From DASWUD01 sp036401755 (GTDB lineage: Bacteria; Pseudomonadota; Gammaproteobacteria; Thiohalomonadales; Thiohalomonadaceae), in the NCBI GenBank assembly GCA_036401755.1, contig DASWUD010000023.1, forward strand, positions 1-11,608: a DNA stretch of 11,608 nucleotides, read 5' to 3'. Position numbers and translations under genes: made by a program. The notes beneath the pieces are model-generated. The model had not been told where the DNA came from, searched no databases, and saw only the letters and a list, made by a program, of their open reading frames with translations. Shown here one piece after another: positions 1 through 5,275 of the stretch. Every line of letters begins with the position of its first letter. Position 1 is the first letter of the stretch.

Positions 1-8
1 TCCCCGAC

Positions 9-206
9 GGCCTTTATACCCGCAGGGTGCTCCCCTGGGGGATAGGTGAATAATCTTGATCCCCTCTCCCTGACCTTTATGCCCGCAGGGTGCTCCCCCT
101 GAGGGGGAGGGGACTCATTGTCATACTGTGGGATTCCATTCTTACCAACTTATTGCCTTTGATTGTTTGATTCCCTCTCCCTGGCCTTTATGCCTGCAGG
201 GTGCTC
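9..206 (+). repeat. Three direct copies of a 24-nt intergenic repeat
   Basis: The unit has the form GRCCTTTATRCCYGCAGGG followed by TGCTC. Copies lie at 9-32, 72-95 and 183-206 and differ at only a few positions. The second and third are preceded by CCCTCTCCCT (62-71 and 173-182). A related inverted stretch follows at about 248-268, and a looser version (TTTTATCCCGCAAGGGGG) is at 3211-3227 in the other large intergenic gap. Irregular spacing (63 and 111 nt) and unlike spacers argue against CRISPR. It looks like a dispersed non-coding repeat family. Confidence 0.7.
93..109. repeat. C-run/G-run palindrome, copy 1
   Basis: CTCCCCCT (93-100) and AGGGGGAG (102-109) are perfect complements around one central base. 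In RNA the innermost pairs would open to form a loop. There is no T-tract after it, so it is not an intrinsic terminator. The same palindrome type recurs at 321-341. Confidence 0.65.
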
Positions 207-320
207 TCCACGATGAGTTTGATCCCCTCCCCCAACTCTCTACCCACAAGGGGCATAAATCCCGGGGGAGAGCGTTTGGTGCCTGAGGGGATACGTCGAT
301 TACCGTCTAGCAGTACATTC

Positions 321-341
321 CCCTCCCCCTCAGGGGGAGGG
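321..341. repeat. C-run/G-run palindrome, copy 2
   Basis: CCCTCCCCCT (321-330) and AGGGGGAGGG (332-341) are perfect complements around a single C. It belongs to the same family as the palindrome at 93-109. It is followed by GTTGGGGAGAGGGG, not a T-tract. Confidence 0.65.
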
Positions 342-469
342 TTGGGGAGAGGGGATAATATTTCCGGCCCTTTCGGCAAAATGCCGAGACACCATCCCCA
401 TCCATTCTTTTGAGCACGCCGCAATACTGCTACCATTCCTCCCCTTTGCATCATTGACACACCGATCCC

Positions 470-1408
470 ATGCGTATTCTGCTTGCCCCGATGGAGGGGG
501 TGCTCGACGCGCCGATGCGTCGGCTGCTCACTGCCATCGGCGGCTATGACGCCTGCGTCACCGAGTTTATCCGCGTCAGTGACACCGCCCTCGATGGCAA
601 GGCGCTGCAGCGCCACTGCCCTGAGCTGGCGCACGGCTGCGTTACCGCCAGCGGTACACCGGTGATCATTCAATTGCTGGGGAGTGAGCCGGAGCTGATC
701 GCGGAGAGTGCGCTGAATGGAATCGCGGCGGGGGCCTCGGCCATCGACCTCAACTTTGGCTGCCCGTCGCGCTTCGTCAATCGCAACCGCGGTGGCGCCA
801 TCTTATTAAAGGAGCCGCTGCGCATGGCGGCGATCATCGTGGCGGTGCGTAAGGCGCTGCCCGCGGCCATCCCGGTGTCGGCCAAGATCCGCCTCGGCTA
901 CGAGAGTCCTGAGCGGGCGGTGGAGCTGGCGGAGGTGGTCGAGGAGGCGGGCGCCAGTTTTGTCACGGTGCACGCTCGCACCCGCGAGGATGGTTACCGC
1001 CACCCGGCACGCTGGGAGTGGTTGGGGCGCATCCGCGAGGCGCTCGCTATTCCGCTTATCGCCAACGGCGATATCAACAGCGTGGAGGATTATCGGCAGT
1101 GCCGCGCCATCAGCGGCTGCGAGGATGTGATGCTGGGGCGTGGCGCGCTGATGCAGCCCGACCTGGCCCTGCAGCTGCGTGCGGCAGTGAGTAATGGCCA
1201 ACATCGGGCGATGGGATGGGTAGAGATTGCGCCACTATTCCGCCACCTGATCGGCCTCATCCCGCCCGGCAACCGCACCTCGGCACGCCTCAAGCAGTGG
1301 CTTGGCATGCTGCGGCTGCGCCACCCGCAGGCGGCCGAGGCCTTCCTGCAGATCCGCACCTTGCAAGACAGCGACGCCATCCTCGCCGAGTTATCAACAA
1401 CCCATTAG
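470..1408 (+). CDS. dusC: tRNA-dihydrouridine(16) synthase DusC
   Basis: A cytoplasmic FMN enzyme that uses NADPH to reduce a uridine in the tRNA D-loop; U16 is the target in the DusC family. The product is 312 residues, close to E. coli DusC (about 315), and starts MRILLAPMEGVLD, the family N-terminus. The motif DLNFGCPSRFVN places the catalytic cysteine at C98, the position used in E. coli DusC. FMN-site elements follow: K139 in SAKIRLG, H168 in VHAR, IANGD (197-201) and LGRGAL (222-227). The C-terminal helical tRNA-recognition part is complete. ATG 470 is chosen because the family N-terminus begins there; no strong ribosome binding site is visible. It is a housekeeping gene with no obvious link to the nitrate genes. 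The C-terminal coding end overlaps an inverted repeat at 1396-1415. Confidence 0.95.
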   Translation: MRILLAPMEGVLDAPMRRLLTAIGGYDACVTEFIRVSDTALDGKALQRHCPELAHGCVTASGTPVIIQLLGSEPELIAESALNGIAAGASAIDLNFGCPSRFVNRNRGGAILLKEPLRMAAIIVAVRKALPAAIPVSAKIRLGYESPERAVELAEVVEEAGASFVTVHARTREDGYRHPARWEWLGRIREALAIPLIANGDINSVEDYRQCRAISGCEDVMLGRGALMQPDLALQLRAAVSNGQHRAMGWVEIAPLFRHLIGLIPPGNRTSARLKQWLGMLRLRHPQAAEAFLQIRTLQDSDAILAELSTTH

Positions 1409-1456
1409 TGTTGTTTAGCCGACAATGTCTAGTTTGAACCTGTCACTAAATTGACA
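1396..1456. promoter_or_regulatory. Inverted repeats upstream of the first sigma-54 promoter
   Basis: Two short dyads lie 45-100 bp upstream of the -24 element at 1500: AACAAC-N8-GTTGTT (1396-1415, spanning the dusC stop) and TGTCA-N6-TGACA (1441-1456). A third, weaker one is TTGT-N7-ACAA (1411-1425). Sigma-54 promoters need an activator bound upstream, so one of these may be its site. Neither matches the NtrC consensus, and 5-6 bp dyads can arise by chance. The first dyad could also be a weak hairpin at the end of dusC. Confidence 0.3.
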
Positions 1457-1498
1457 AGTTGGCCCCAAACACATGCGTATTTCATGGATATTGTGCTC

Positions 1499-1514
1499 TG
1501 GCACACCCCTTGCC
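1499..1514 (+). promoter_or_regulatory. Sigma-54 (RpoN) promoter of the 94-aa protein gene
   Basis: TGGCACACCCCTTGCC matches the -24/-12 consensus TGGCAC-N5-TTGC, with GG and GC separated by exactly 10 nt. Transcription would start near 1525, about 45 nt before the ATG at 1571. The 16 nt at 1498-1513 are identical to 3628-3643 in front of the nitrate operon, which strongly supports a real and shared promoter type. Confidence 0.85.
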
Positions 1515-1570
1515 TTTGCCTTGGCGGAACAAAGCGCAAAAATACTCATAACACCACTATGGAGGGGAAG

Positions 1571-1855
1571 ATGGACCAGGAGCTGCTCAAACTGCTGACC
1601 CGAATAAAGATTCAGGGAAAGAAACTCATGGGATTGGAGATCGACATCATGCGCCTAAACGCCGATCGCCACTACGCCGACGAGATATTGCACAAACTCA
1701 CCACCTCCGAAAATGAAGAACTGGTGATGACCGCCATTAACTTTATGGGCAAGGTAGGGCTGCTCAAAACCAAAATAGGCACCGAACCCGCCGTGCCGGC
1801 AACCGAACCACCGAGCGATCCCATTTCGGGCAAGTACACCGGTCGGCTGCGCTAG
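1571..1855 (+). CDS. Sigma-54-driven small protein of unknown function
   Basis: A 94-residue protein that I do not recognise. Residues 1-70 look helical and rather basic, with spaced Leu/Ile/Met (for example LLKLLTRIKIQGKKL, residues 5-19), and have no signal peptide or membrane segment. Residues 71-94 are Pro-rich and end GKYTGRLR, probably flexible. The helical part may pack as a bundle or oligomer, so a soluble cytoplasmic binding or adaptor protein is plausible; this is inference from composition. ATG 1571 is preferred because GGAGGGG (1561-1567) sits just upstream. An in-frame ATG at 1559 lacks a comparable site. The gene stands alone between dusC and a convergent gene. A sigma-54 promoter sharing its core with that of the nitrate operon lies about 57 bp upstream, so expression under nitrogen limitation is likely. 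No function is assigned. Confidence 0.85.
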   Translation: MDQELLKLLTRIKIQGKKLMGLEIDIMRLNADRHYADEILHKLTTSENEELVMTAINFMGKVGLLKTKIGTEPAVPATEPPSDPISGKYTGRLR

Positions 1856-1925
1856 CGAGGCTACATTTCCCTGCTGCAACGGAGTTTTCCCTTGCCGCCC
1901 TACGATTTAGCAGGACGCGGCCCAT

Positions 1926-2432
1926 TCACTTTGCCTGTGCAACGCCCCGCTCGGTCTCCTGCGTCTCGCCACTACTCTCCTGCAGCAGCGCCAGCAGATA
2001 GTTGACGAATTGCGGATCCTCGCCATGTAGCAGTTGCGGCAGCTCCTCGCGAAAATCGCTGCGCTGGCACCACTCGCGCATGTAGTCCTCCCACGACAAC
2101 CAGCGGCGCAGCTGCTTGTCATTCATCTCCGCTTCGTAGAGCAGCAGGTAGGCGCGCTCGAAGATCGATACCAGCATGCTGAAGATAATGGTCATGCGTT
2201 CACGCTGCTCATCGTTGAGTTCGGGGGTCTTTTCCGTGGTAAAGAGTCGTAGATCCGGGTTGGCTAGCACGATCTTGAGGAAGTCGTGATAGTTGTCGGA
2301 GAGAAGCTGGTAGACCTCCTCCTCTTCGTTCTCGCGCTCCTTGCGCTGCTCGTAGAGGAAGACAAAGATGGCGAGCGGCAGGCCGATCACCGTCACCATG
2401 TAGCTGAGCAGCTCCCAGGTCTGCAGGCTCAT
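1926..2432 (-). CDS. Membrane-anchored protein of unknown function
   Basis: A 168-residue protein on the minus strand, convergent with the 94-residue gene and divergent from nasT. Residues 9-27 (LSYMVTVIGLPLAIFVFLY region) form one N-terminal transmembrane helix. A charged, probably coiled-coil stretch follows (EQRKERENEEEEV, 28-40), then an alpha-helical cytoplasmic domain. Recognisable blocks are ERAYLLLYE (92-100) and WLSWEDYMREWC (111-122), which look like conserved motifs of a proteobacterial protein family without known function. There is no catalytic signature. The coding strand is supported by a sensible protein with a clear membrane helix and by natural spacing to both neighbours. 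The ribosome binding site is weak (AGGGGC about 8 nt upstream). Any connection to nitrate metabolism rests on location alone. Confidence 0.75.
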   Translation of the reverse strand: MSLQTWELLSYMVTVIGLPLAIFVFLYEQRKERENEEEEVYQLLSDNYHDFLKIVLANPDLRLFTTEKTPELNDEQRERMTIIFSMLVSIFERAYLLLYEAEMNDKQLRRWLSWEDYMREWCQRSDFREELPQLLHGEDPQFVNYLLALLQESSGETQETERGVAQAK

Positions 2433-2564
2433 CGCCGCGCCCCTGCGCTGGTGGGCCCTCTATATTTAATGGACTGAAACCGGCGGCCCATCGTTAAATC
2501 CCCCTGCTATTAAAGCGGTATGTGATTTGCATCTTTGACAGTCATTACTCCATGGAATGGCCCG

Positions 2565-3161
2565 ATGCCACTCAATTCAGACCAACCACTGCGCGTCCTG
2601 CTCATCGACCCCGACAAGGGCCGTGCGGCACTGCTCAAGCAGGCACTGCTCGACGGTGGTTATCAGGTGGTGGCCCATATCGAGCATAGCAATTCGCTGC
2701 TTGCCGAGGTGGCGCGTCACGACCCCGACATGATCATCATCGACACCGACTCGCCGGACCGCGACACGCTGGAGTCGATGCGCACCCTCCACCACATGCA
2801 ACCGCGCCCGGTGGTGATGTTCTCCGCCGACGACGAACGCGTCGTGGTGGAGCGCGCCATCCGCGCCGGCGTGAGCGCCTATATCGTCGACGGCCTCAAC
2901 GGCCGCCAGGTCAAACCCGCCATCGAAGTGGCCATCGCGCGCTTTCGCGAATACCAGGCCTTGCGCGAGGAACTGGCCAACGCCCGCTCCACACTGGAGG
3001 ACCGCAAGGTAATCGAGCGCGCCAAGGGACTGCTGATGGCGCGCCGCAACATCGATGAAGAGGCGGCCTACCAGGCGCTACGCAAGCTGGCGATGGATCG
3101 CGGGCAGAAGCTCGGCGAGATGGCAAGAAGCGTGATCGATGTGTTGGCGTTGATTGAGTGA
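2565..3161 (+). CDS. nasT: NasT-type ANTAR antiterminator (nitrate regulator)
   Basis: An RNA-binding transcription antiterminator of 198 residues, the usual NasT size. Residues 8-125 form a receiver-like fold (LRVLLIDPDKG at the N-terminus, acidic DPD 15-17, aspartate D60 in MIIIDTD). The lysine expected in the last strand is missing: the segment reads AYIVDG (105-110). That fits NasT proteins, which respond to a NasS partner rather than to a kinase. A helical linker (about 126-145) leads to the ANTAR domain (about 136-197), with its RKVIERAKGLLM (147-158) and AYQALRKLAMDRGQKLGE (168-185) blocks. ATG 2565 is chosen because the receiver strand starts soon after. A TTG at 2535 would add ten residues, and neither has a strong ribosome binding site. 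The predicted target is the two-hairpin leader of nrtA at 3661-3790. No nasS adjoins it; the cytoplasmic NrtA-like protein at 7098-8345 is the candidate partner. Confidence 0.9.
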   Translation: MPLNSDQPLRVLLIDPDKGRAALLKQALLDGGYQVVAHIEHSNSLLAEVARHDPDMIIIDTDSPDRDTLESMRTLHHMQPRPVVMFSADDERVVVERAIRAGVSAYIVDGLNGRQVKPAIEVAIARFREYQALREELANARSTLEDRKVIERAKGLLMARRNIDEEAAYQALRKLAMDRGQKLGEMARSVIDVLALIE

Positions 3162-3190
3162 TCTTTCCGTCGCACCAACTCGCTCCCATC

Positions 3191-3241
3191 GAACCCGGGT
3201 TACGCTGCGCTTTTATCCCGCAAGGGGGAACCCGACCTACA
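3191..3241. repeat. Dispersed intergenic repeat (GTAGGTCGGGTT-type)
   Basis: Read on the minus strand this runs TGTAGGTCGGGTT ... GCGCAGCGTAACCCG, a pattern I recognise from intergenic repeats in many gamma- and betaproteobacteria. CGGGTT (3196-3201) pairs with AACCCG (3229-3234). The interior holds TTTTATCCCGCAAGGGGG, which resembles the 24-nt repeat near the window start. Confidence 0.6.
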
Positions 3242-3288
3242 TCTCCAAGGCGACACCAGTCCCCGTGGACGCAGCCGAGCATCGCAGG

Positions 3289-3480
3289 CATTTCAGGGGT
3301 AAGTGAGTGCATGTCTGAGCGAGGCGGCCCTTCGCCTCGCGAGTGGCCCGAACGGCCCTGAAATGACGAGAAGCGCAGGGCACCGCGCAGCGGCAAGTCT
3401 TCGGGCGGCCTTCTCTTTGGTTACTTTCTCTTGGCCGCGCAAGAGAAAGTAACCTGCGCGCGGGGCAGCCCCCCGCATAA
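3289..3480. repeat. Compound inverted-repeat element
   Basis: Nested and adjacent palindromes occur here: CATTTCAGGG (3289-3298) with CCCTGAAATG (3356-3365), enclosing GCGAGGCG (3319-3326) with CGCCTCGC (3333-3340); a perfect 15-bp stem GGTTACTTTCTCTTG (3419-3433) with CAAGAGAAAGTAACC (3440-3454) around a 6-nt loop; and GCGGGG (3460-3465) with CCCCGC (3471-3476). The motif around the 15-bp stem, translated on the minus strand, gives the EKVTKEKA peptide often seen in spurious annotations in other proteobacteria, so this is probably a widespread non-coding mobile repeat. It has no T-tract at the 15-bp stem and does not look like an intrinsic terminator. Confidence 0.65.
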
Positions 3481-3550
3481 AAATAGAAACGTGGCGCAGC
3501 CACACAACCTCTTCTTCCGCACCGCCACAGCGCAAACACCCCCACTGCAT

Positions 3551-3565
3551 CACCAATCTGGTGCA
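3551..3565. promoter_or_regulatory. NtrC-like enhancer site
   Basis: CACCA-ATC-TGGTG (3551-3563) followed by CA matches the NtrC consensus TGCACCA-N3-TGGTGCA fully in the right half and at five of seven positions in the left half. It is centred about 73 bp upstream of the -24 GG at 3630, roughly -97 from the predicted start, a normal distance for an NtrC enhancer. Only one site was found, while NtrC promoters often have two. Confidence 0.6.
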
Positions 3566-3628
3566 TCCCACCTTCCATCTCCCAGAGAATCGCTCTACCA
3601 CACCGCCTTCTCTCGCCATTTACAACAC

Positions 3629-3644
3629 TGGCACACCCCTTGCT
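3629..3644 (+). promoter_or_regulatory. Sigma-54 (RpoN) promoter of the nrt operon
   Basis: TGGCACACCCCTTGCT is a near-perfect -24/-12 element with GG and GC 10 nt apart. The start should be near 3655, a few bases before the first leader hairpin at 3661. That fits a transcript built to expose the hairpin early. An NtrC-like site lies upstream. Confidence 0.9.
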
Positions 3645-3660
3645 GAATAACTCCTAACCG

Positions 3661-3680
3661 CTCTGGCAACGGCGTCAGGG
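3661..3680 (+). promoter_or_regulatory. ANTAR-target leader hairpin P1
   Basis: CTCTGGC (3661-3667) pairs with GTCAGGG (3674-3680), giving seven pairs with two G-U wobbles and a hexaloop AACGGC (3668-3673). The loop has A at position 1 and G at position 4, the two bases that define ANTAR-binding hairpins. It lies almost at the predicted 5' end of the transcript. Confidence 0.8.
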
Positions 3681-3728
3681 CAGCGGCCGCTGAGTTTCTC
3701 AACGGCAGTGCAAGACAACTTAGGTTCC

Positions 3729-3744
3729 AGGACAACGGCGTCCT
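3729..3744 (+). promoter_or_regulatory. ANTAR-target leader hairpin P2 (antiterminator)
   Basis: AGGAC (3729-3733) pairs with GTCCT (3740-3744) around a hexaloop AACGGC (3734-3739), identical to the P1 loop and again with A1 and G4. Loop and 3' strand are also the 5' arm of the terminator at 3734-3786, so P2 and the terminator exclude each other. Binding of NasT to P1-P2 would let transcription run into nrtA. Confidence 0.85.
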
Positions 3745-3786
3745 TCCGTCCGATCATTATCGATCGTCACGGGGGACGCCGTTTTT
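3734..3786 (+). terminator. Conditional intrinsic terminator in the nrtA leader
   Basis: The 5' arm 3734-3746 pairs with 3771-3783 in 13 pairs (two G-U), the core being AACGGCGTCC with GGACGCCGTT. A T-run (3782-3786, then ATTTT) follows at once. A small CGAT-CATT-ATCG hairpin sits in the loop. It ends about 30 nt before the nrtA ATG and lies downstream of the only promoter, so it must be an attenuator rather than an end-of-gene terminator. Confidence 0.9.
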
Positions 3787-3815
3787 ATTTTCAGCTCCAC
3801 TCGAGGTGCCATCAC

Positions 3816-5210
3816 ATGGAAAAGCGTTTTACTCCGCGTCGCCGTTTTATCAAGCAGGTCGCTGCGGCCGTCATGCTCGGTCTCGGATCGTCACTGCTTG
3901 TCTCCACACCGGTCCATGCCAGCGGCAAGCCGGAGAAGGCTGATCTGAAATTCGGCTTCATCAAACTCACCGACATGGCGCCGCTCGCCGTTGCCTATGA
4001 GAAAGGCTTCTTCGAAGACGAAGGGCTTTACGTCACCCTGGAGGCACAGGCCAACTGGAAGGTGCTGCTGGATCGCGTCATCGACGGCCAGCTCGACGGT
4101 GCCCACATGCTGGCCGGCCAGCCCATCGCCGCCACCATCGGTTTCGGTACCAAGGCCGATGTCATCACTGCCTTCTCGATGGACCTCAATGGCAACGGCA
4201 TCACCGTTTCCAACGCGGTGTGGCAGGCGATGAAGAAGAATGTACCGATGGGCAGCGACGGCAAGCCTTTACATCCGGTGAAGGCCGATGCCCTCAAGCC
4301 GGTGGTCGAGCAATACAAGAAGGAGGGCAAGCCCTTCAACATGGGGATGGTCTTCCCTGTCTCCACCCACAACTACGAGCTGCGCTACTGGCTCGCCGCC
4401 GGCGGACTCAATCCCGGTTACTACGCGCCGCACAAGGGCGACACCAGCGGTACGCTGAAGGCTGATGTGAATCTTTCCGTCACGCCGCCGCCGCAGATGC
4501 CTGCGACCCTCGAAGCGGGCACCATCTACGGTTATTGCGTCGGCGAACCGTGGAACCAGCAGGCGGTCTTCAAGGGGATCGGTGTGCCGGTGATCACCGA
4601 CGACGAGATCTGGAAGAACAATCCCGAAAAGGTCTTCGGCGTTACGCAGGGTTGGGCGGAGAAATATCCCAACACTCACATCCGCACGGTGAAGGCGCTG
4701 ATTCGTGCCGCGCAGTGGCTCGATGCCAACGGCAACGGCAATCGCATGGAGGCGGTGAATATCCTCGCCAAGCCCAACTACGTGGGGGCCGACGCCAAGG
4801 TGATCGCCAACTCGATGACCGGCACCTTCGAATACGAGAAGGGTGACAAGCGCGCCGTGCCCGACTTCAACGTCTTCTTCCGCTACAACGCCACCTACCC
4901 CTACTACTCCGATGCGGTCTGGTATCTGACGCAGATGCGCCGTTGGGGACAGATCAGCGATTACAAGCCCGACAACTGGTACGCCGAGATGGCGAAGAAG
5001 GTCTACCGTCCCGACATCTATCGTCAGGCGGCTGAAGAGCTGATCGCCGAAGGCAAGATGAAGGCGAGCGATTTCCCCGACTTCGCCAAGGAGAGTGGTT
5101 ATCGCCCCGCCAGCAAGGAGTTCATCGACGGTGTCAGCTACGACGGACGCAAGCCCAACGCCTATCTCAATCAGTTCAAGATCGGCCTGAAAGGCAAAGA
5201 GAAGATCTAG
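3816..5210 (+). CDS. nrtA: Periplasmic nitrate-binding protein NrtA, Tat-exported
   Basis: The solute-binding protein of the nitrate/nitrite ABC importer; it captures the anion in the periplasm for NrtB-NrtD. The product is 464 residues. The N-terminus [19 protein letters not shown] is a twin-arginine (Tat) signal, with probable cleavage after VHA (A35). The mature part has the NrtA/CmpA fold. Candidate ligand residues, by comparison with cyanobacterial NrtA from memory, are W81 (ANWKVLL), Q102 (AGQPIA), H185 ([10 protein letters not shown]) and K272 (NPEKVFGV); GEPWN is at 243-247. ATG 3816 is chosen because GAGGTG (3803-3808) precedes it and the signal peptide begins there; an upstream in-frame start at 3708 would place coding sequence inside the P1-P2/terminator leader. 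It is the first gene of the operon, controlled by sigma-54 and antitermination. Nitrate rather than bicarbonate (CmpA) is inferred from nirB and nasT nearby. Confidence 0.93.
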   Translation: MEKRFTPRRRFIKQVAAAVMLGLGSSLLVSTPVHASGKPEKADLKFGFIKLTDMAPLAVAYEKGFFEDEGLYVTLEAQANWKVLLDRVIDGQLDGAHMLAGQPIAATIGFGTKADVITAFSMDLNGNGITVSNAVWQAMKKNVPMGSDGKPLHPVKADALKPVVEQYKKEGKPFNMGMVFPVSTHNYELRYWLAAGGLNPGYYAPHKGDTSGTLKADVNLSVTPPPQMPATLEAGTIYGYCVGEPWNQQAVFKGIGVPVITDDEIWKNNPEKVFGVTQGWAEKYPNTHIRTVKALIRAAQWLDANGNGNRMEAVNILAKPNYVGADAKVIANSMTGTFEYEKGDKRAVPDFNVFFRYNATYPYYSDAVWYLTQMRRWGQISDYKPDNWYAEMAKKVYRPDIYRQAAEELIAEGKMKASDFPDFAKESGYRPASKEFIDGVSYDGRKPNAYLNQFKIGLKGKEKI

Positions 5211-5221
5211 TAGTGCACAAA

Positions 5222-5250
5222 GGCCGAAGCAGTCATGTACTGCTTCGGCC
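5222..5250 (+). promoter_or_regulatory. Perfect 12-bp hairpin between nrtA and nrtB
   Basis: GGCCGAAGCAGT (5222-5233) and ACTGCTTCGGCC (5239-5250) are exact complements with a 5-nt loop, CATGT. No T-tract follows (ACCTCAGAA), so full termination is unlikely. Its place right after the binding-protein gene suggests a barrier to 3' exonuclease that stabilises nrtA mRNA, as known for binding-protein genes of other importers. Partial termination is the alternative. Confidence 0.8.
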
Positions 5251-5275
5251 ACCTCAGAACGACAAGGAGATGAGC

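Larger units (their letters stand above)
1..469. other. Gene-free repeat-rich region upstream of dusC
   Basis: No credible gene lies here. Open frames in this stretch are low-complexity translations of C-run/G-run repeats. The region holds three direct copies of a 24-nt unit (9-32, 72-95, 183-206), C-rich/G-rich palindromes at 93-109 and 321-341, and a short hairpin, TCGGCA-AAA-TGCCGA, at 373-387 ahead of dusC. No convincing sigma-70 promoter was seen for dusC. The upstream neighbour of the locus is outside the window. Confidence 0.7.
3162..3628. other. Large intergenic region with inverted repeats before the nrt operon
   Basis: No credible gene is present. Open frames on both strands translate repeat DNA, have arginine-rich compositions and lack ribosome binding sites. 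The first two thirds (3191-3480) contain stacked inverted repeats. The last third (3481-3628) has a plainer composition and carries the NtrC-like site. No clear terminator for nasT was found. Confidence 0.7.

Noticed and set aside
9..206. Possible CRISPR array near the window start
   Set aside because: There are only three copies, 63 and 111 nt apart, with unlike and repeat-containing spacers and no cas genes.
2535..2540. TTGACA as a -35 box for nasT
   Set aside because: No -10-like hexamer occurs 16-18 nt downstream, and the position is too close to the start codon at 2565.
3419..3454. 15-bp hairpin as the nasT terminator
   Set aside because: No T-tract follows the stem and it lies about 260 nt after the stop codon; it is better explained as part of a dispersed repeat.
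3237..3619. Overlapping minus-strand frames of 108-113 codons in the nasT-nrtA gap
   Set aside because: They translate the palindromic repeat element and give a peptide type known from spurious annotations; they also run through the NtrC-like site.
3708..3815. Upstream in-frame start extending nrtA by 36 residues
   Set aside because: It would put coding sequence across the P2 hairpin and terminator, lacks a ribosome binding site and would bury the Tat signal.
4269..5252. 327-codon open frame on the minus strand
   Set aside because: It lies fully antisense to nrtA, whose protein is clearly conserved. Such long antisense frames are expected from GC-rich codon use.
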